From: Hydractinia symbiolongicarpus
Taxonomy: Eukaryota; Cnidaria; Hydrozoa; Anthoathecata; Hydractiniidae
Assembly (NCBI RefSeq): GCF_029227915.1
Contig: NC_079878.1
Span: 7,874,001 to 7,938,000, forward strand
DNA: 64,000 bases
Reading direction: 5' to 3'
The notes beneath the pieces are model-generated. The model did no database searches. It saw only the letters and a program-made list of their open reading frames with translations, and was not told the origin of the DNA. The translations under genes and the position numbers were made by a program. Positions 1 to 10,559 of this stretch are shown here, piece after piece; the first letter of the stretch is position 1; every line of letters begins with the position of its first letter.

Positions 1-339
1 TAATTTTAGGCATGTTTTAAAAGTATTTCTGTCAGCAGGGGGAGGACGGTAAAAGGGTTTTTAAATCTAGAAAAATTAATTTAGAAATATAAAAAGTAAA
101 ATATTTTCATGTGCTTCATGTCATATTAAATAGGGTCTGACCATGAGTTGTTTTTTAAACTTTCAACGGCATATGCGAAACACTGTACCTTTGTGGCCAA
201 TCAATTTTTTTATAATTTAAAGGATTATTTTTTGGCATAGATGTAACCTTCTTACTTATAATTTGCAGCTATGAATTCTAATTTTAAACAGACCTGTTCG
301 TACTTGCAAATCCCACTTACTTTGTAAAAAAAATTCTAT

Positions 340-450
340 TTAGATTTTATGAATTTTTTCACATTAAACAACTGCGTAATTCATCGCACTGTCATTATTG
401 TATGATTTAGAGTTTGCTTTCATATCTTTGTCGGTCCTGCTGATTGGACA
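340..450 (+). repeat. Diverged dispersed repeat, copy 1 (partner at 3190-3320)
   Basis: This stretch and 3190-3320 share an ordered set of short blocks: a T-run followed by a CATTAA-AACTGCGT block, then CTTTGTCGGTCCTGC about 90 bases later. The order and spacing are alike but the sequence between has drifted, which fits two old copies of one repeat. No coding content or terminal repeats are visible. The family is not recognised. Confidence 0.4.
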
Positions 451-618
451 CTTTGTCAATACAATAATTATTGATATAGAGGAAAAAATATTTGAAATGC
501 TTTTTTTCAAGTTCGCTTGCCCGAGCAGATTTTTCCAGGGGACTTATAGCAGAAGGTTTTATAAGGTTTCTTGTAAGACAAAATAAAGTACGTGTATTAG
601 GAAATGGTGTTGTCATAG

Positions 619-831
619 CTGGTTGGGAGGTGGTTGGTAGGTAGTTGCCAGTTGGTTGTTAGATGGTAGCTAGGTGATTGCTAAGTGATTGGTAGGTGGT
701 TGGGTTGGTAGGTGGTAGCTAGGTAGGTGGTTGCAAAGTGATTGGTAGGTGGTTGGGTTTGTAGGTGGTTGCTAGATTGTTGCTAAGTGGTTTCTAGGTG
801 GTTACTAAGTGGTTGCTAGGTGGTTGGTGAT
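619..831 (+). repeat. Degenerate 11-bp minisatellite
   Basis: A G/T-rich array built on an 11-base unit close to GGTTGCTAGGT, with variants such as GGTTACTAAGT and GGTTTCTAGGT. The 3' end (780-831) keeps the 11-base register best; the 5' part is mixed with shorter and longer spacers. The strand is almost devoid of C, giving strong strand asymmetry. Confidence 0.85.
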
Positions 832-839
832 CCAACTTA

Positions 840-3189
840 CTAAAAAAACCAAACTATTTTCTATGTTGTTTATTCTGACAGTTTTAAGATCAAAAAATCT
901 TGCCTTAATTTAAGCGAAAAGTATATCTCCTACATATTTTCAGATGCCGTGCCTTTCCACCATGATCAGAATGTTAACTGTACTTAAACGCGATAATTAG
1001 TGGTGGAATAAGAATAGCACCGGATATCCCCACGCGGAAATATAAATTCCATTTGTAGTTTACGCAACATCCACTATTTCTCACATTGTTTCCAATTATT
1101 TCCCATTTGGCATTTTTGTAAGCTAATGAGAAAGAAGGCATCTTGCCCACACAATCGACTTTCCAATCATGAATTTACATACCTGTATTGTTGCACGCTT
1201 ATTATTGCATCGTTTTTTTACAGCTTAGTACAAAATTATAACCATTTTTTATTTATTCCCTCATTGTCCCAAAAGCCTTCCAACTTTGTCGGTTTAACTT
1301 ACAAATTTAATTGGGATTCATACTGTATAAATAATTGTTTTCATCGATATTTCCGCATTGCATTGAATTTTTTTAAATTCATTGCTGCTTTTTCTCACAA
1401 TTCTCATACATATCATTCAAAATCAGTCCGCTGTGAAAAAGGTATTTATAATAGAGGTACATGTATTGGACAGATACTAAAGAATCGTGTATTTGTGTGG
1501 CCCACTTTCAAGTAGGTGGTGTGTCTGTAAGTCTCACACCAATTATTTTCAATTCTAAACAGAGACTTGAATTTGCGCTGTGTGGTATTCTTCTTGTTCT
1601 TTTATACTCACATATTCATGGTTACATTGGTTCCTTTTTTCTTTTATTAACACTATTGTTATTATTGTTATTATTATTTTTTTTTGTTATTGTTTTCAAG
1701 AGTTTCCGCTGCATCTTGCTTCTCGGTTTAAATAAGTGGAGGCATCGGTTAAAACTCAAGTCGTTGTTAATTTAAATTGAAAACATTATTCTTGCTATTT
1801 TTTGTTATTATTTGTTTATGTTTACAGCCGCAAAAATGTTAATTTTAATTCCATATCTATGTTTCAACAAAATTTTTTAAAAAAACAAGTTTTATTTTGA
1901 GTAGTTCAGTAAAAAATGTTTTATAATTTCCATTGTCTTGATAGGACAAGAAATTAATTTTTTACTATGGAATTGCTGAGTCACTTTGAGCACTTCATGT
2001 AATGAATTGTTTTTGATAATAGAAATAAACTTTCCGTATATATTTCCTTTGGTATAACACAAGCACATTTCGGAAATTTTTGCAGGAAACTGACAAAAAA
2101 CAATTCCGCATAACCATTCATTCATTTATTTATTCATTCATTTTTTAATTTGAGAGGGTCTTTTTTAGCCTGTAAATCATCAGAAAACTTGAACAGTTGT
2201 TATAACTGCGATTGGAAACCTTCACGTCGTCACCTTTAGGTTCTGAATTAGCAGAACTTTACACTAAAAATATTTTAGAAAGTTCACATCTCTTTTTAAG
2301 GCTCGCAAAGCATGGGATAATTCTAAAACTTTTATTTATCCATCCAAAATTGTGTTGTTTTGAATTTGTAGGAATTCCAGACAAACAGATAGTCGATGCC
2401 ATACAAAATAAAACTTTATTTCGCAAAACCGTAAAAGACATTTCTCTACTCTACTGATTTTTTTTATCTCAACATTACAGAAAGTAATATTCATCCTTAA
2501 TATTTTTTCAAATGACAGTGCTGTAGGTTCTATCATTTTAATTGGAATTGAAATTTGTTTACAAAAAGTTTGAATAAAATTCGTTGTTCCCACGCATCTA
2601 TTATTTTAAATATACTCTTGTTGATGAAACAATAAATAGAATATTTTAATCCAAGGGTGGTCTCATCAGATTCCAATTATTTTAACACAAAACTCAAATT
2701 TTCTATCTTCCCGCACCACCCTGAAATAAGATCAAAATTTAATTCTGAAAAACTAAGAAACTTCCAAAAAACAATAGAAATGCACGTGTCACTCAAAAGG
2801 AGGATTGAAATAGGAAGAAGAGTTTGGCTCAAAAATGAAGTATACAATTTTAAAAAAAATAAAACCCAACACATTTTATTTTTTACGTTCAATTTTAGAA
2901 AAACACCTATAAGAGAATATGGGGGTAAGTTGAGTTATTTCAACTATGTAACAGTCTCCTTTAAAATTTTCAAAACTTTCAATTTTGTTAACTTCATTGA
3001 ATCTTGTTACTACATTAGCTTATTGGAGCTTTTTGTTACAAGACTGAACATTCGGAGACACAAATAAAATTTGATCCACAAAATCCACATGTTTATCAAT
3101 TTACTGAAGAATAGCAGTTCTTTCTAATTTTAAACTGATCTATTAAATCTTATAAATCCGATTTATTCTGTGAAGAGATAATATGTTTA
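840..3189. other. Intergenic, no gene recognised
   Basis: AT-rich DNA with poly-T runs and an ATT-type low-complexity tract near 1650-1690. Open frames at 1126-1515, 1461-1775, 2212-2457 and 2657-3067 encode F/L/K/N/I-rich peptides with no recognisable domain, which is what chance frames look like at this composition. Nothing else can be supported. Confidence 0.5.
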
Positions 3190-3320
3190 GATTTGATTAG
3201 TTTTTTTGCATTAATAACTGCGTCAAGCGTTCTATAGCTATTGTTTTGTGCTGTTGAAGGGAGGTACTAATGTTTACCGTCACCTCTTTGTCGGTCCTGC
3301 CGACTGAATGTGTCATCACA
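3190..3320 (+). repeat. Diverged dispersed repeat, copy 2
   Basis: This copy is collinear with 340-450: a TTTTTGCATTAATAACTGCGT block followed some 80 bases later by CTCTTTGTCGGTCCTGC. See the first copy. An exact TGACGTCA octamer lies just downstream at 3432. Confidence 0.4.
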
Positions 3321-3972
3321 CAAGTCAACACCGCAACAATTTTCTTTATTTTTGCAATGTTAAATTGAGCAGAAAAATATGCACTTGTTGCATGCTTTCG
3401 TTTTCCCTTTCCACTTTGCTTGAGGTATTAATGACGTCAATATGAGAGCAAAAACAAATTGTTTTTCATTTAGAAATCTTAGAATGGAGATAATCTTTAA
3501 TCCTAAGAAAGATATTTAAGCTACAAAAATAGCTGCTTCAACGTCGTCTATTTTTTCATTGTGAATTTCATTCATTCTGCGAAACATACAAAAATTGATT
3601 ACACTCATTACCAGTAACGTTTAATACGCTGCAATGTTCTTACAATATCTTTCAGCCTTTCAAAATTCACTTTTGTTCTTGTCGTAGTGCTAAAAAGTGG
3701 GCGGGGTGGTAATGGAAGGGACTCGTGTTTAAACAGATCATTTAATATGTAACAAAAAGCTTTCCATATTAATTTGATAAAAAAAGACAAAATACTACCA
3801 TGTCTTTCGCAATATTGCTTCTTCTTCTAGGTATGCCGTTTTTAGCACTTCTTCTAATGTTTGTTATTCAAAACAGGTATAAACAACAGTTTTTTTGTTT
3901 TTGTTACTATATTCTTCTATGAGCTGTCGCAAATTTTAGCACTTTCAAAAAACATCCACCTTGGTCTTACAG

Positions 3973-4135
3973 AAAGCATGAGAATGGGAGTGAAATTTTA
4001 GGCGGTTGTTCTAGGTTAGCGGCTGGTGTGGTTGCAAGCTTATCGCAGCTCAAATGGAAACTTTAAATGCACTACAACCCCCTTTGCAGAACCGCGAATT
4101 ATAGTAATAATCAGGAACTGAAGAGGCTATCATAT
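3973..4135 (+). mobile_element. SINE family A, 5'-truncated copy
   Basis: This segment aligns collinearly with the 3' two thirds of the SINE at 53936-54235 (read on the minus strand). Shared blocks are GCATGAGAAT, TTAGGCGGTTGT, AGCTCAAATGG, CTTTAAATGC and CAGGAACTGAAGAGGCTATC (here 4111-4130). The tRNA-like head is absent, as expected from incomplete reverse transcription. Confidence 0.7.
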
Positions 4136-4898
4136 TCCTGAACGACATTTGTGTAAAATAGAATTAAAAAAAGCCAAAAATGTGTAAATAATAATAAAAA
4201 TAAAGAATTAATAAAAAAAATATTATGTTATAATAACATATATAACCATTTCAATATTTGGTTATTCTCATATCTGCAATGGATGGCATTTTACCAATTA
4301 ACACATCTGTTTCAAAACATTTGTAGGTTTCTGTGGCTGGTAATATGAAGCATAAGTGCTTAAAAAAATTTATACGTGTATTTTAAAAAAATAATTTAAA
4401 ACATTACCTTTGCTGTTGTGGAATTATCCGAATTAACATCTTTCAATTTTCAGATTTAATTATTTAAGCAACAAAACCAAAATTTCTTCACATCTTCAAA
4501 AGTAATTTATCTTTAATGAAGAAAAAATATACAAGTCTCGTGCTTGAAAAAAAAAAAAAAAAGAAATATAATATTGTTTTATGTTTTTATATTGTGCTTT
4601 GAAACATTGAAACAAATTTCATATACCACACCATTCACACTATCGGCTCCAATTTAAACGCTCTGCTGTTACGGAATGACGCAAATACCGTATTTTAATA
4701 CTTTTATTGTGAAACGTATATTTTTATTGTTTGTGTATTTGATAATTCTGTTCCTACTGGGTGAGGTGTCTGGATATGAAACATTAGAATGCTTTATATA
4801 TAAAAGGCAGTAGGGTTAGCAAATAATACTTCGTTAAAAATTTTTGTTCAACGGAAATAAAAGTAACATTGGAAAATTAAGAAAGCGTTGGATCACGG
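4136..4898. other. Intergenic, AT-rich
   Basis: Low-complexity A-rich sequence (A-run near 4549-4562) with no frame longer than about 60 codons and no recognisable repeat. I see nothing functional here. Confidence 0.5.
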
Positions 4899-4983
4899 TT
4901 TAACCACCATGGTTTAAACACCATGGCTATACCACCATGGTGCAAACCACCATGGTTTAACCTCCATCGTTCAACCACCACGA
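4899..4983 (+). repeat. 14-bp minisatellite, six units
   Basis: Six consecutive units of 14 bases (one of 15) close to TTTAACCACCATGG. The first four each end in the palindrome CCATGG; the last two have diverged to CCATCG and CCACGA. Each intact unit includes ACCACCATGG, which looks like a strong translation-start context, but 14 is not a multiple of three and no long frame follows, so this is probably coincidence. Confidence 0.9.
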
Positions 4984-4989
4984 TTTAAC

Positions 4990-7900
4990 TAAAGTTAATC
5001 CAACAAAATGCTTTACTATTTATTATCTTAAAGCGAAATCTATGGCTTCATTGAAAGTAGCTAATAAATATCATGGTGGGGATAACCAAACGCTAATGCT
5101 GTTAACTATCGATGGTAAAACTGATAAATATTAACATAAAAATAGTATATTTATTATTTTTATATTTATATAAAATAAAAATAATAAATGTGTAACATAG
5201 TCAAAAATTTATCGCGCGTTTTAAAAAAGGATCCCTACTGCTTTTCCAAATGATGGCATCGGCCGGCATGCAAAATGTCATATGGCACTGCAAACTTGGG
5301 CTAACTCTATTTTTTTTTTATTCATATTGTGACTTGAGAAATATGAAAATGATATCACATAGTAGATGTTTTCTTGTCACTTAAAGCACCGCTCAAAATT
5401 CAATATATCTCTTTGAAATATTCGTATTAAAAGCAGGTGCTTCTTCCTCGGAGCAATTTTTAGTTTTTTGTTTGATTTTTCTGCAGTCATTCCACTTTGA
5501 GAAGGCGGGTACTTAACTGTTTTAAAAGTATGACATAACTTGACTTTTAGCTCATAACAGTTACTTTCGTTCTTCTAAGGTTTTACTTGTGAAGCAATAA
5601 TCTTCAAGCCGAATTAGCCAAACTTCCTGAATAGCTAAAAATGCAGGTAGCTCCGTAAGACAAATCGCTAAAATATGTCATTCCTTCCATTCAACGTTTT
5701 AGAATGATGCCTTAAAAAAGATTCTTTTTGTACTCATATTTTTTTATTGCTGGGTTGGTTATTGTTGAACCTGATTAGCATTGATAATAATAATAGTTTA
5801 TGTCAGCTTATCTACATCAATTCCTAACTGTCAATTTATAATTTTATCTGTTCACTACAATCTGTTTCAACTTAGGGTTCTCCGAAGAGAGTTTTATTCA
5901 TTGTTGACTTGAAGACTATTGAGAGCATTCCCAGAAGCAGTGAAAGGTTTGCCTGCGGAGATTTTGAACAATAGATTAGAACTCATTAAAACAACCATAG
6001 AAATTATCAATGGTAATTTGTTTTACCTTTTGGTACGTCTTTTGCCTGCTCGGGTTCCTGTATTACTGTTTTAGTATTACGCAAGCAACAAAATGCATGT
6101 AAAGACTTATTAAGAACAAGTACTTCTTGTAAAATTCAATTAAGGTATCAATTTGTTTATCTTGTTATATAGATGAAAAGAAAATGATTCACGCAAGCTG
6201 GACGTTTGAAATAAAATAGCTGCAAAGAATGAATGCGTCAGCAGGTTGAACGAACGTCAATGAAGTGCGTCATGATGGTCAGATATCTGTTTCATGGCCA
6301 AACAAGCATAATTAGCTGTTTTTGTGAGACCAACAAAATCCAGCTGTTGTTTAGCAATACATAATAAATGGAATGCAGATAAGAATGTTACTTTATTCCT
6401 GTCTTACTGATGTACTTTCAATTCAAATATTGACGTCAATATAAAATGATGGCATGATCGTATTGTCGCCTTTTTATCTCGTTACAATAGTGACTAATCC
6501 GATTAATTATCTTAAAGTGTAAACAAATGGCCGACTAATTACATGTTCGTGGAGACAATGCATCTATATGGTGAACTTTTATCTCTACCAGAAAGATGTT
6601 ATGAACACATGCAATTACATTAATCACCTATCGACTTATTATTATGTGCATGCTCCTAAAACGTGATTTTTATTGAAGTCACATGAGTCGCTCTCACATG
6701 ACCTGTGACGTATTCATCGACTGCCGATAGGGAATAATTGCATTATGAATGAGAAATTGGTCTCATAGAACATTAGAGCCCGTGTAATGTTTTTTAACTA
6801 AGCTGCATAGTCCTCTGATGCAAAAGTTCTTTTCATACAAACTTCAAAACGACTTCATAAGTTTACAATCAATTTGAGAAGCTTTTATGGACTTTTAAAA
6901 CTGATGAGAGCAAACTATCTCTTTCATTAGAACTGCCATGTTTGCAAACAAAAGTTAAAAAATTTGACTCTGAATTTTCAACGCTTAAGAGTGAAGTGAT
7001 ACATTTTCCTAACTGGAAAACGAATTTTAGTACTATATAATCCCATTTATCAATATATACAAAATGTTTAAGGGCGCGCGTGACTTTTACCAGAAAAAAA
7101 TTAATTTTCATAATTTCTTTTTTTTGGAGAAGAGTCGTGGGTAGTTTTAAAAATGTGACTTGCCGCTAACAAGTCCTTATGGATTATAATTTCATTCGTG
7201 TCAAATGATAGTAAGGATTAGAATGAATGAAAAAACGATAAAGTGTCAAAAGATTTCAGATACTTTGTTGGTTTTTAGTTTCCTCTGTTTCTTTCCACGC
7301 ACTTAAATTCATTCATTTTCAAACCACTTAGGGTGAAATCCTGTTTTGGATTTCCATGACTTAAAATTTCCATGCCTTGGATTTTCTGTTCACACACGCA
7401 CACACAAATTTACTTCACTTAAGAAATAATCAATTGAGCATATAATTGTCCAATAGCCAATCTTGACTGTTTCACCAAACGCCGCAATAATCCAGCAAAA
7501 ACAATTCTGTCCTATGAGAGTTCATAAATTTTTGAGAGTTAATTTCAAATTATTAATGGTTTTAACGCAAAAATTAATCCAATACCTAATAAAAAATGTT
7601 ACCTAAATTGCAGGCGCAACCTTTTTGCCTATATAAGGCAAAACCTTAAAAAACTTAATTATGTGATAGGCTCTGTAACTCGAAACAATACAATTAAAAT
7701 ATCAAAAAATAATTGAATAGTTCTCCTGTGTGAATGAGCATCGACACAAATACCGCTGGTACATTAAACCTTCATTGAAACAGTAGCTGTTGATCTTTTG
7801 TTGAATGGTTTAAAATTTGTTTTTTCTTGATAGGAAGGAAATAAGAAATTGTCAGAAAAATATTATTCATTTTAAGCAGTGTATTTTTAAAATTGAAAAA

Positions 7901-8016
7901 CGCTAATTACGTAATTAATTGCAATTTTCTCAGCTATTCCTTTTACTGGTATTGTTCCTTTCTCCTATTGCGTAATGTTTAATTTCAATCACCCATTTTG
8001 TGTTTCTTGTCTCAAA
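4990..8016. other. Intergenic, no gene recognised
   Basis: AT-rich DNA without a convincing coding frame. An exact TGACGTCA octamer is at 6431-6438. The open frame at 6869-7111 (minus) and a frame at 7930-8145 (minus), which runs through a tandem repeat, have no recognisable domain. Nothing else can be supported. Confidence 0.5.
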
Positions 8017-8175
8017 AAGAATAATGGCTGAATGGCTTACACATGAGGAAAAATTCAACATTACAAAGTGATAAGAAAAGTAATTTGAAGCGTCAAGTGA
8101 AAGAATAATGGTTAAATGAATTACACCTGAGAAAAAATTCGGCATTACAAAGTAATCAGAAAATTAATTGACACA
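8017..8175 (+). repeat. 84-bp tandem duplication
   Basis: Two adjacent units begin at 8017 and 8101 with AAGAATAATGG and remain alignable for most of their length; both contain ATTACAAAGT and a GAAAAAATTC-like block. Divergence is moderate, so the duplication is not recent. Confidence 0.8.
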
Positions 8176-8943
8176 TACTCTAGATTCGTATTGAACTTTA
8201 ACATACAGTAATTTCATTTTGCACTTTTGCCCTTGTGCTACCTATAGTAGCTATGAGCGGAAAACATTTATTTTCCTAGAAAATCCATATACCGGTTTTT
8301 TTCAATCACTAATTAACCAGCTCGCAATTAATGTTGGATGGTAAAACTTGAAGCAATTTTTAGTGCTTCGCTTTGTACTTTTAAAACTATAAATAAAAAG
8401 GAGCTTGTTACAAAAAAAGTAAGATCTTATTATTAAGCTCCACTTATGGAAGTGAATCAAAACAAAATTCTTATCACAAACATCTGTTAAGCAACTTTTT
8501 TTGCTGAAAACTTAAATTAAGTGCTATGCTAAACCGTAAAAAAGTGTAGTTAAAAAATAGTGTTAATTCATAACCTTTTTTTTTCTATAATAACCAGTGG
8601 TCTATCTTTATATATATATTTATATATCCTATTGAAAAAAGCAATATAACAATATAGACAAACATTAAGAAGATACTATATACAAGGTATTTTATATACA
8701 GAATTACTACAAAGAAACAAATTGCATGTTTTGCCTCGATAATCTCCAATTTGTAACCAGTAGTTCAACATGTGACCCACTACCCAGCTGTGTTCACAAG
8801 TCCTGTATGAGATCATAAATGAAGGTTTAGCCAACAACATGCAATATGTTTCCATGCACGAATACCTCTCCTTAGAAAACAGAGAGTAGTTTTGTTATAT
8901 CGTTTAACATCAAAACTTCAATAGTTGTTTGGTGTTTAAAAAA

Positions 8944-10353
8944 CTATTGCCTCCAGCCACATTTTCCACAATATTTATCATTAATATCAATGTGCATGGT
9001 GCAAGATCGACAATATTTAATCAAAGATGGCGGGTCCTTTCTGTTAACTTTGTCCTCGATATTTTCTTCTTTGGAAAATAACTTTCCTTTTTTAATCTTA
9101 TATTCATTAAGAATACAATCTTTGCAGAAAGGATCTCGACATACTGACGATTTTAGCGATTGATAATACGGATCGGATCGCAAAGTAAATAAGATGCCTT
9201 GTAGGGCTTCCATTAGGTTGCCATTTGATCGAAGTAACGTTTGTTCCAGTGAACGTATCGAATACAAAGGAAACGTGTTTTTTAAGTACTGCAAGTCTTT
9301 TTCAAATTCACACGCTCGAGCGATTTTCATGCATTCGTAACAATTTTTTTCCGGGCACTGTATGGTTGTGTTTAACGGAGGTGAGTACGGACTTCGACGT
9401 TCTTTAATTGTTTGTTGACATTTGAGTTTTGGCGACCATCTTGGTTTAGGTGATATTAAAGATGGCGATAATGGCGGCGATATGGAAGCGGGAGTGCCAG
9501 TTGAACTTCTTTCACTTTGACTGTCACTTCGACGAAAATCTATAAGAAAGTATAAACAAATTCAAGAAAACGTCAAAAATTCAAAGAGGAGAGAATTCAA
9601 AATCTCACACTTATTTATGAACGAACAAGTGAACAAAATATCTAACCTTTTTTTTCACTTGCATATGATCCAACATGGTTGAAATATTTGATGCTGTCTA
9701 AACTAACATACGATTTCTCTTCTTTCTTCTTCATATTCTCAAACTTTTCAACACTATGGATCTCTTTTCTATACGTCTCGCTCAACTTTCGCTGTTGTCT
9801 CAATGCAGCAACTCTTGAAGCAGTGATCCTCTGTCGTTCTACAACATTCTGACATTGAGTACAGTAACAATTTCTCCATGGACAATAATGTTTATGTCCT
9901 TTAAGTCCATTAACAACTCCGTGATTTCGGCAACGAGCACATTTTGGCGTTCGATTGTCTTTGTTGTTGTTTTCATTGTCGCTGTTGTTGTTATCTGCAC
10001 AGACTTTCTTGTCATCATTGCTGTCGGCGATGATTTGTTTCTCGATATTCTTTTCATCAACATCCATGACTTCTTCTTTTAACCTGAATCGAAAACAAAC
10101 TAAAATATACAACATGCGACCAGCGCAACCGGTATCAGTATGTAAAAGGCAAACATTCCTTATCTAAACAAATAAGTAAGCCAAAAAGTAAACACAAAAA
10201 ATTCTTTCAACATGTATCACTCAAAATATTTTTGTTTTGCTTTTTATCGTTTACAAGAGCGAAGAGAGAAACACGCAAGCAAGCCACGTGACTTCACTTC
10301 AATTACCTGTTCAACACGTATTGAGTTTTATCACGCTTGCGCACTGCTGACAT
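8944..10353 (-). CDS. DMRT: DM-domain transcription factor with DMA domain (DMRT family)
   Basis: DMRT proteins are zinc-dependent DNA-binding transcription factors acting in the nucleus, often in sexual development or neurogenesis. The model has three exons: 10353-10307, 10083-9647 and 9539-8944, with GT-AG introns of 223 and 107 bases in phases 2 and 1; total 359 residues. The DM domain (about 60-113) is complete, with C64, C67, H70, H79, C83, C88, C90 and C93 and the signature [20 protein letters not shown]. Residues about 243-279 form a DMA (CUE-like) domain, the architecture of the DMRTA/DMRT3 subgroup. The C-terminus adds CRDPFCKDC (295-303) and a zinc-ribbon-like pair of CxxC knuckles (C338, C341, C352, C355) ending GWRQ. 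The first exon is the least certain part: it gives an in-frame ATG after an in-frame stop, but M22 (10067) is a plausible alternative start. Subgroup assignment needs a phylogeny. Confidence 0.92.
10306..10311 (-). other. Candidate 5' splice site of DMRT first intron
   Basis: On the minus strand GAACAG is followed by GTAATTG, a good donor. It pairs with the acceptor GATTCAG at 10090-10084. Joining them keeps the frame open from an ATG at 10353-10351 into the DM exon, with a stop codon 12 codons upstream of that ATG. Inferred from sequence only; RNA evidence would decide it. Confidence 0.55.
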
Positions 10354-10487
10354 GTAGAAACGAAATGAAAAGGTTTGTGGTTGCACTTAGTTAATAAGGC
10401 GAAATGATCATAAAAATGAAAGGTAATTTTCATCTCATTCCATATTTGGCAAAAGGAATTCTCGTTAGATAATATATTCCTCCGCTG

Positions 10488-10532
10488 ACCGGAAACGCGA
10501 GCATTGCTGGCGGTGCGCGTGCGCACGCGATA
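10488..10532. promoter_or_regulatory. CpG-rich patch, candidate DMRT promoter
   Basis: A short G+C- and CpG-rich island in AT-rich DNA, including GGTGCGCGTGCGCACGCGAT. The palindromic GTGCGCGTGCGCAC core resembles an NRF1-type site (YGCGCAYGCGCR). It lies about 150 bases upstream of the inferred DMRT start codon. Promoter function is inference from position and composition. Confidence 0.4.
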
Positions 10533-10559
10533 CTTTTTGGCAGGGATTGTTCTGATCAC

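Noticed and set aside
619-831. CRISPR-like or telomere-like array
   Set aside because: The 11-base degenerate units have no unique spacers and do not match a telomere repeat; it is a minisatellite in eukaryotic DNA.
1126-1775. Two overlapping plus-strand open frames, 129 and 104 codons, F/L-rich
   Set aside because: Composition follows T-rich DNA, no domain or splice context, and similar frames recur throughout the window.
2657-3067. 136-codon plus-strand open frame
   Set aside because: K/N/F/I-rich with no recognisable motif; no supporting splice sites or flanking exons.
10068-10115. ATG at 10115 as the DMRT start
   Set aside because: It lies upstream of the acceptor GATTCAG at 10084; the preceding residues are intronic.
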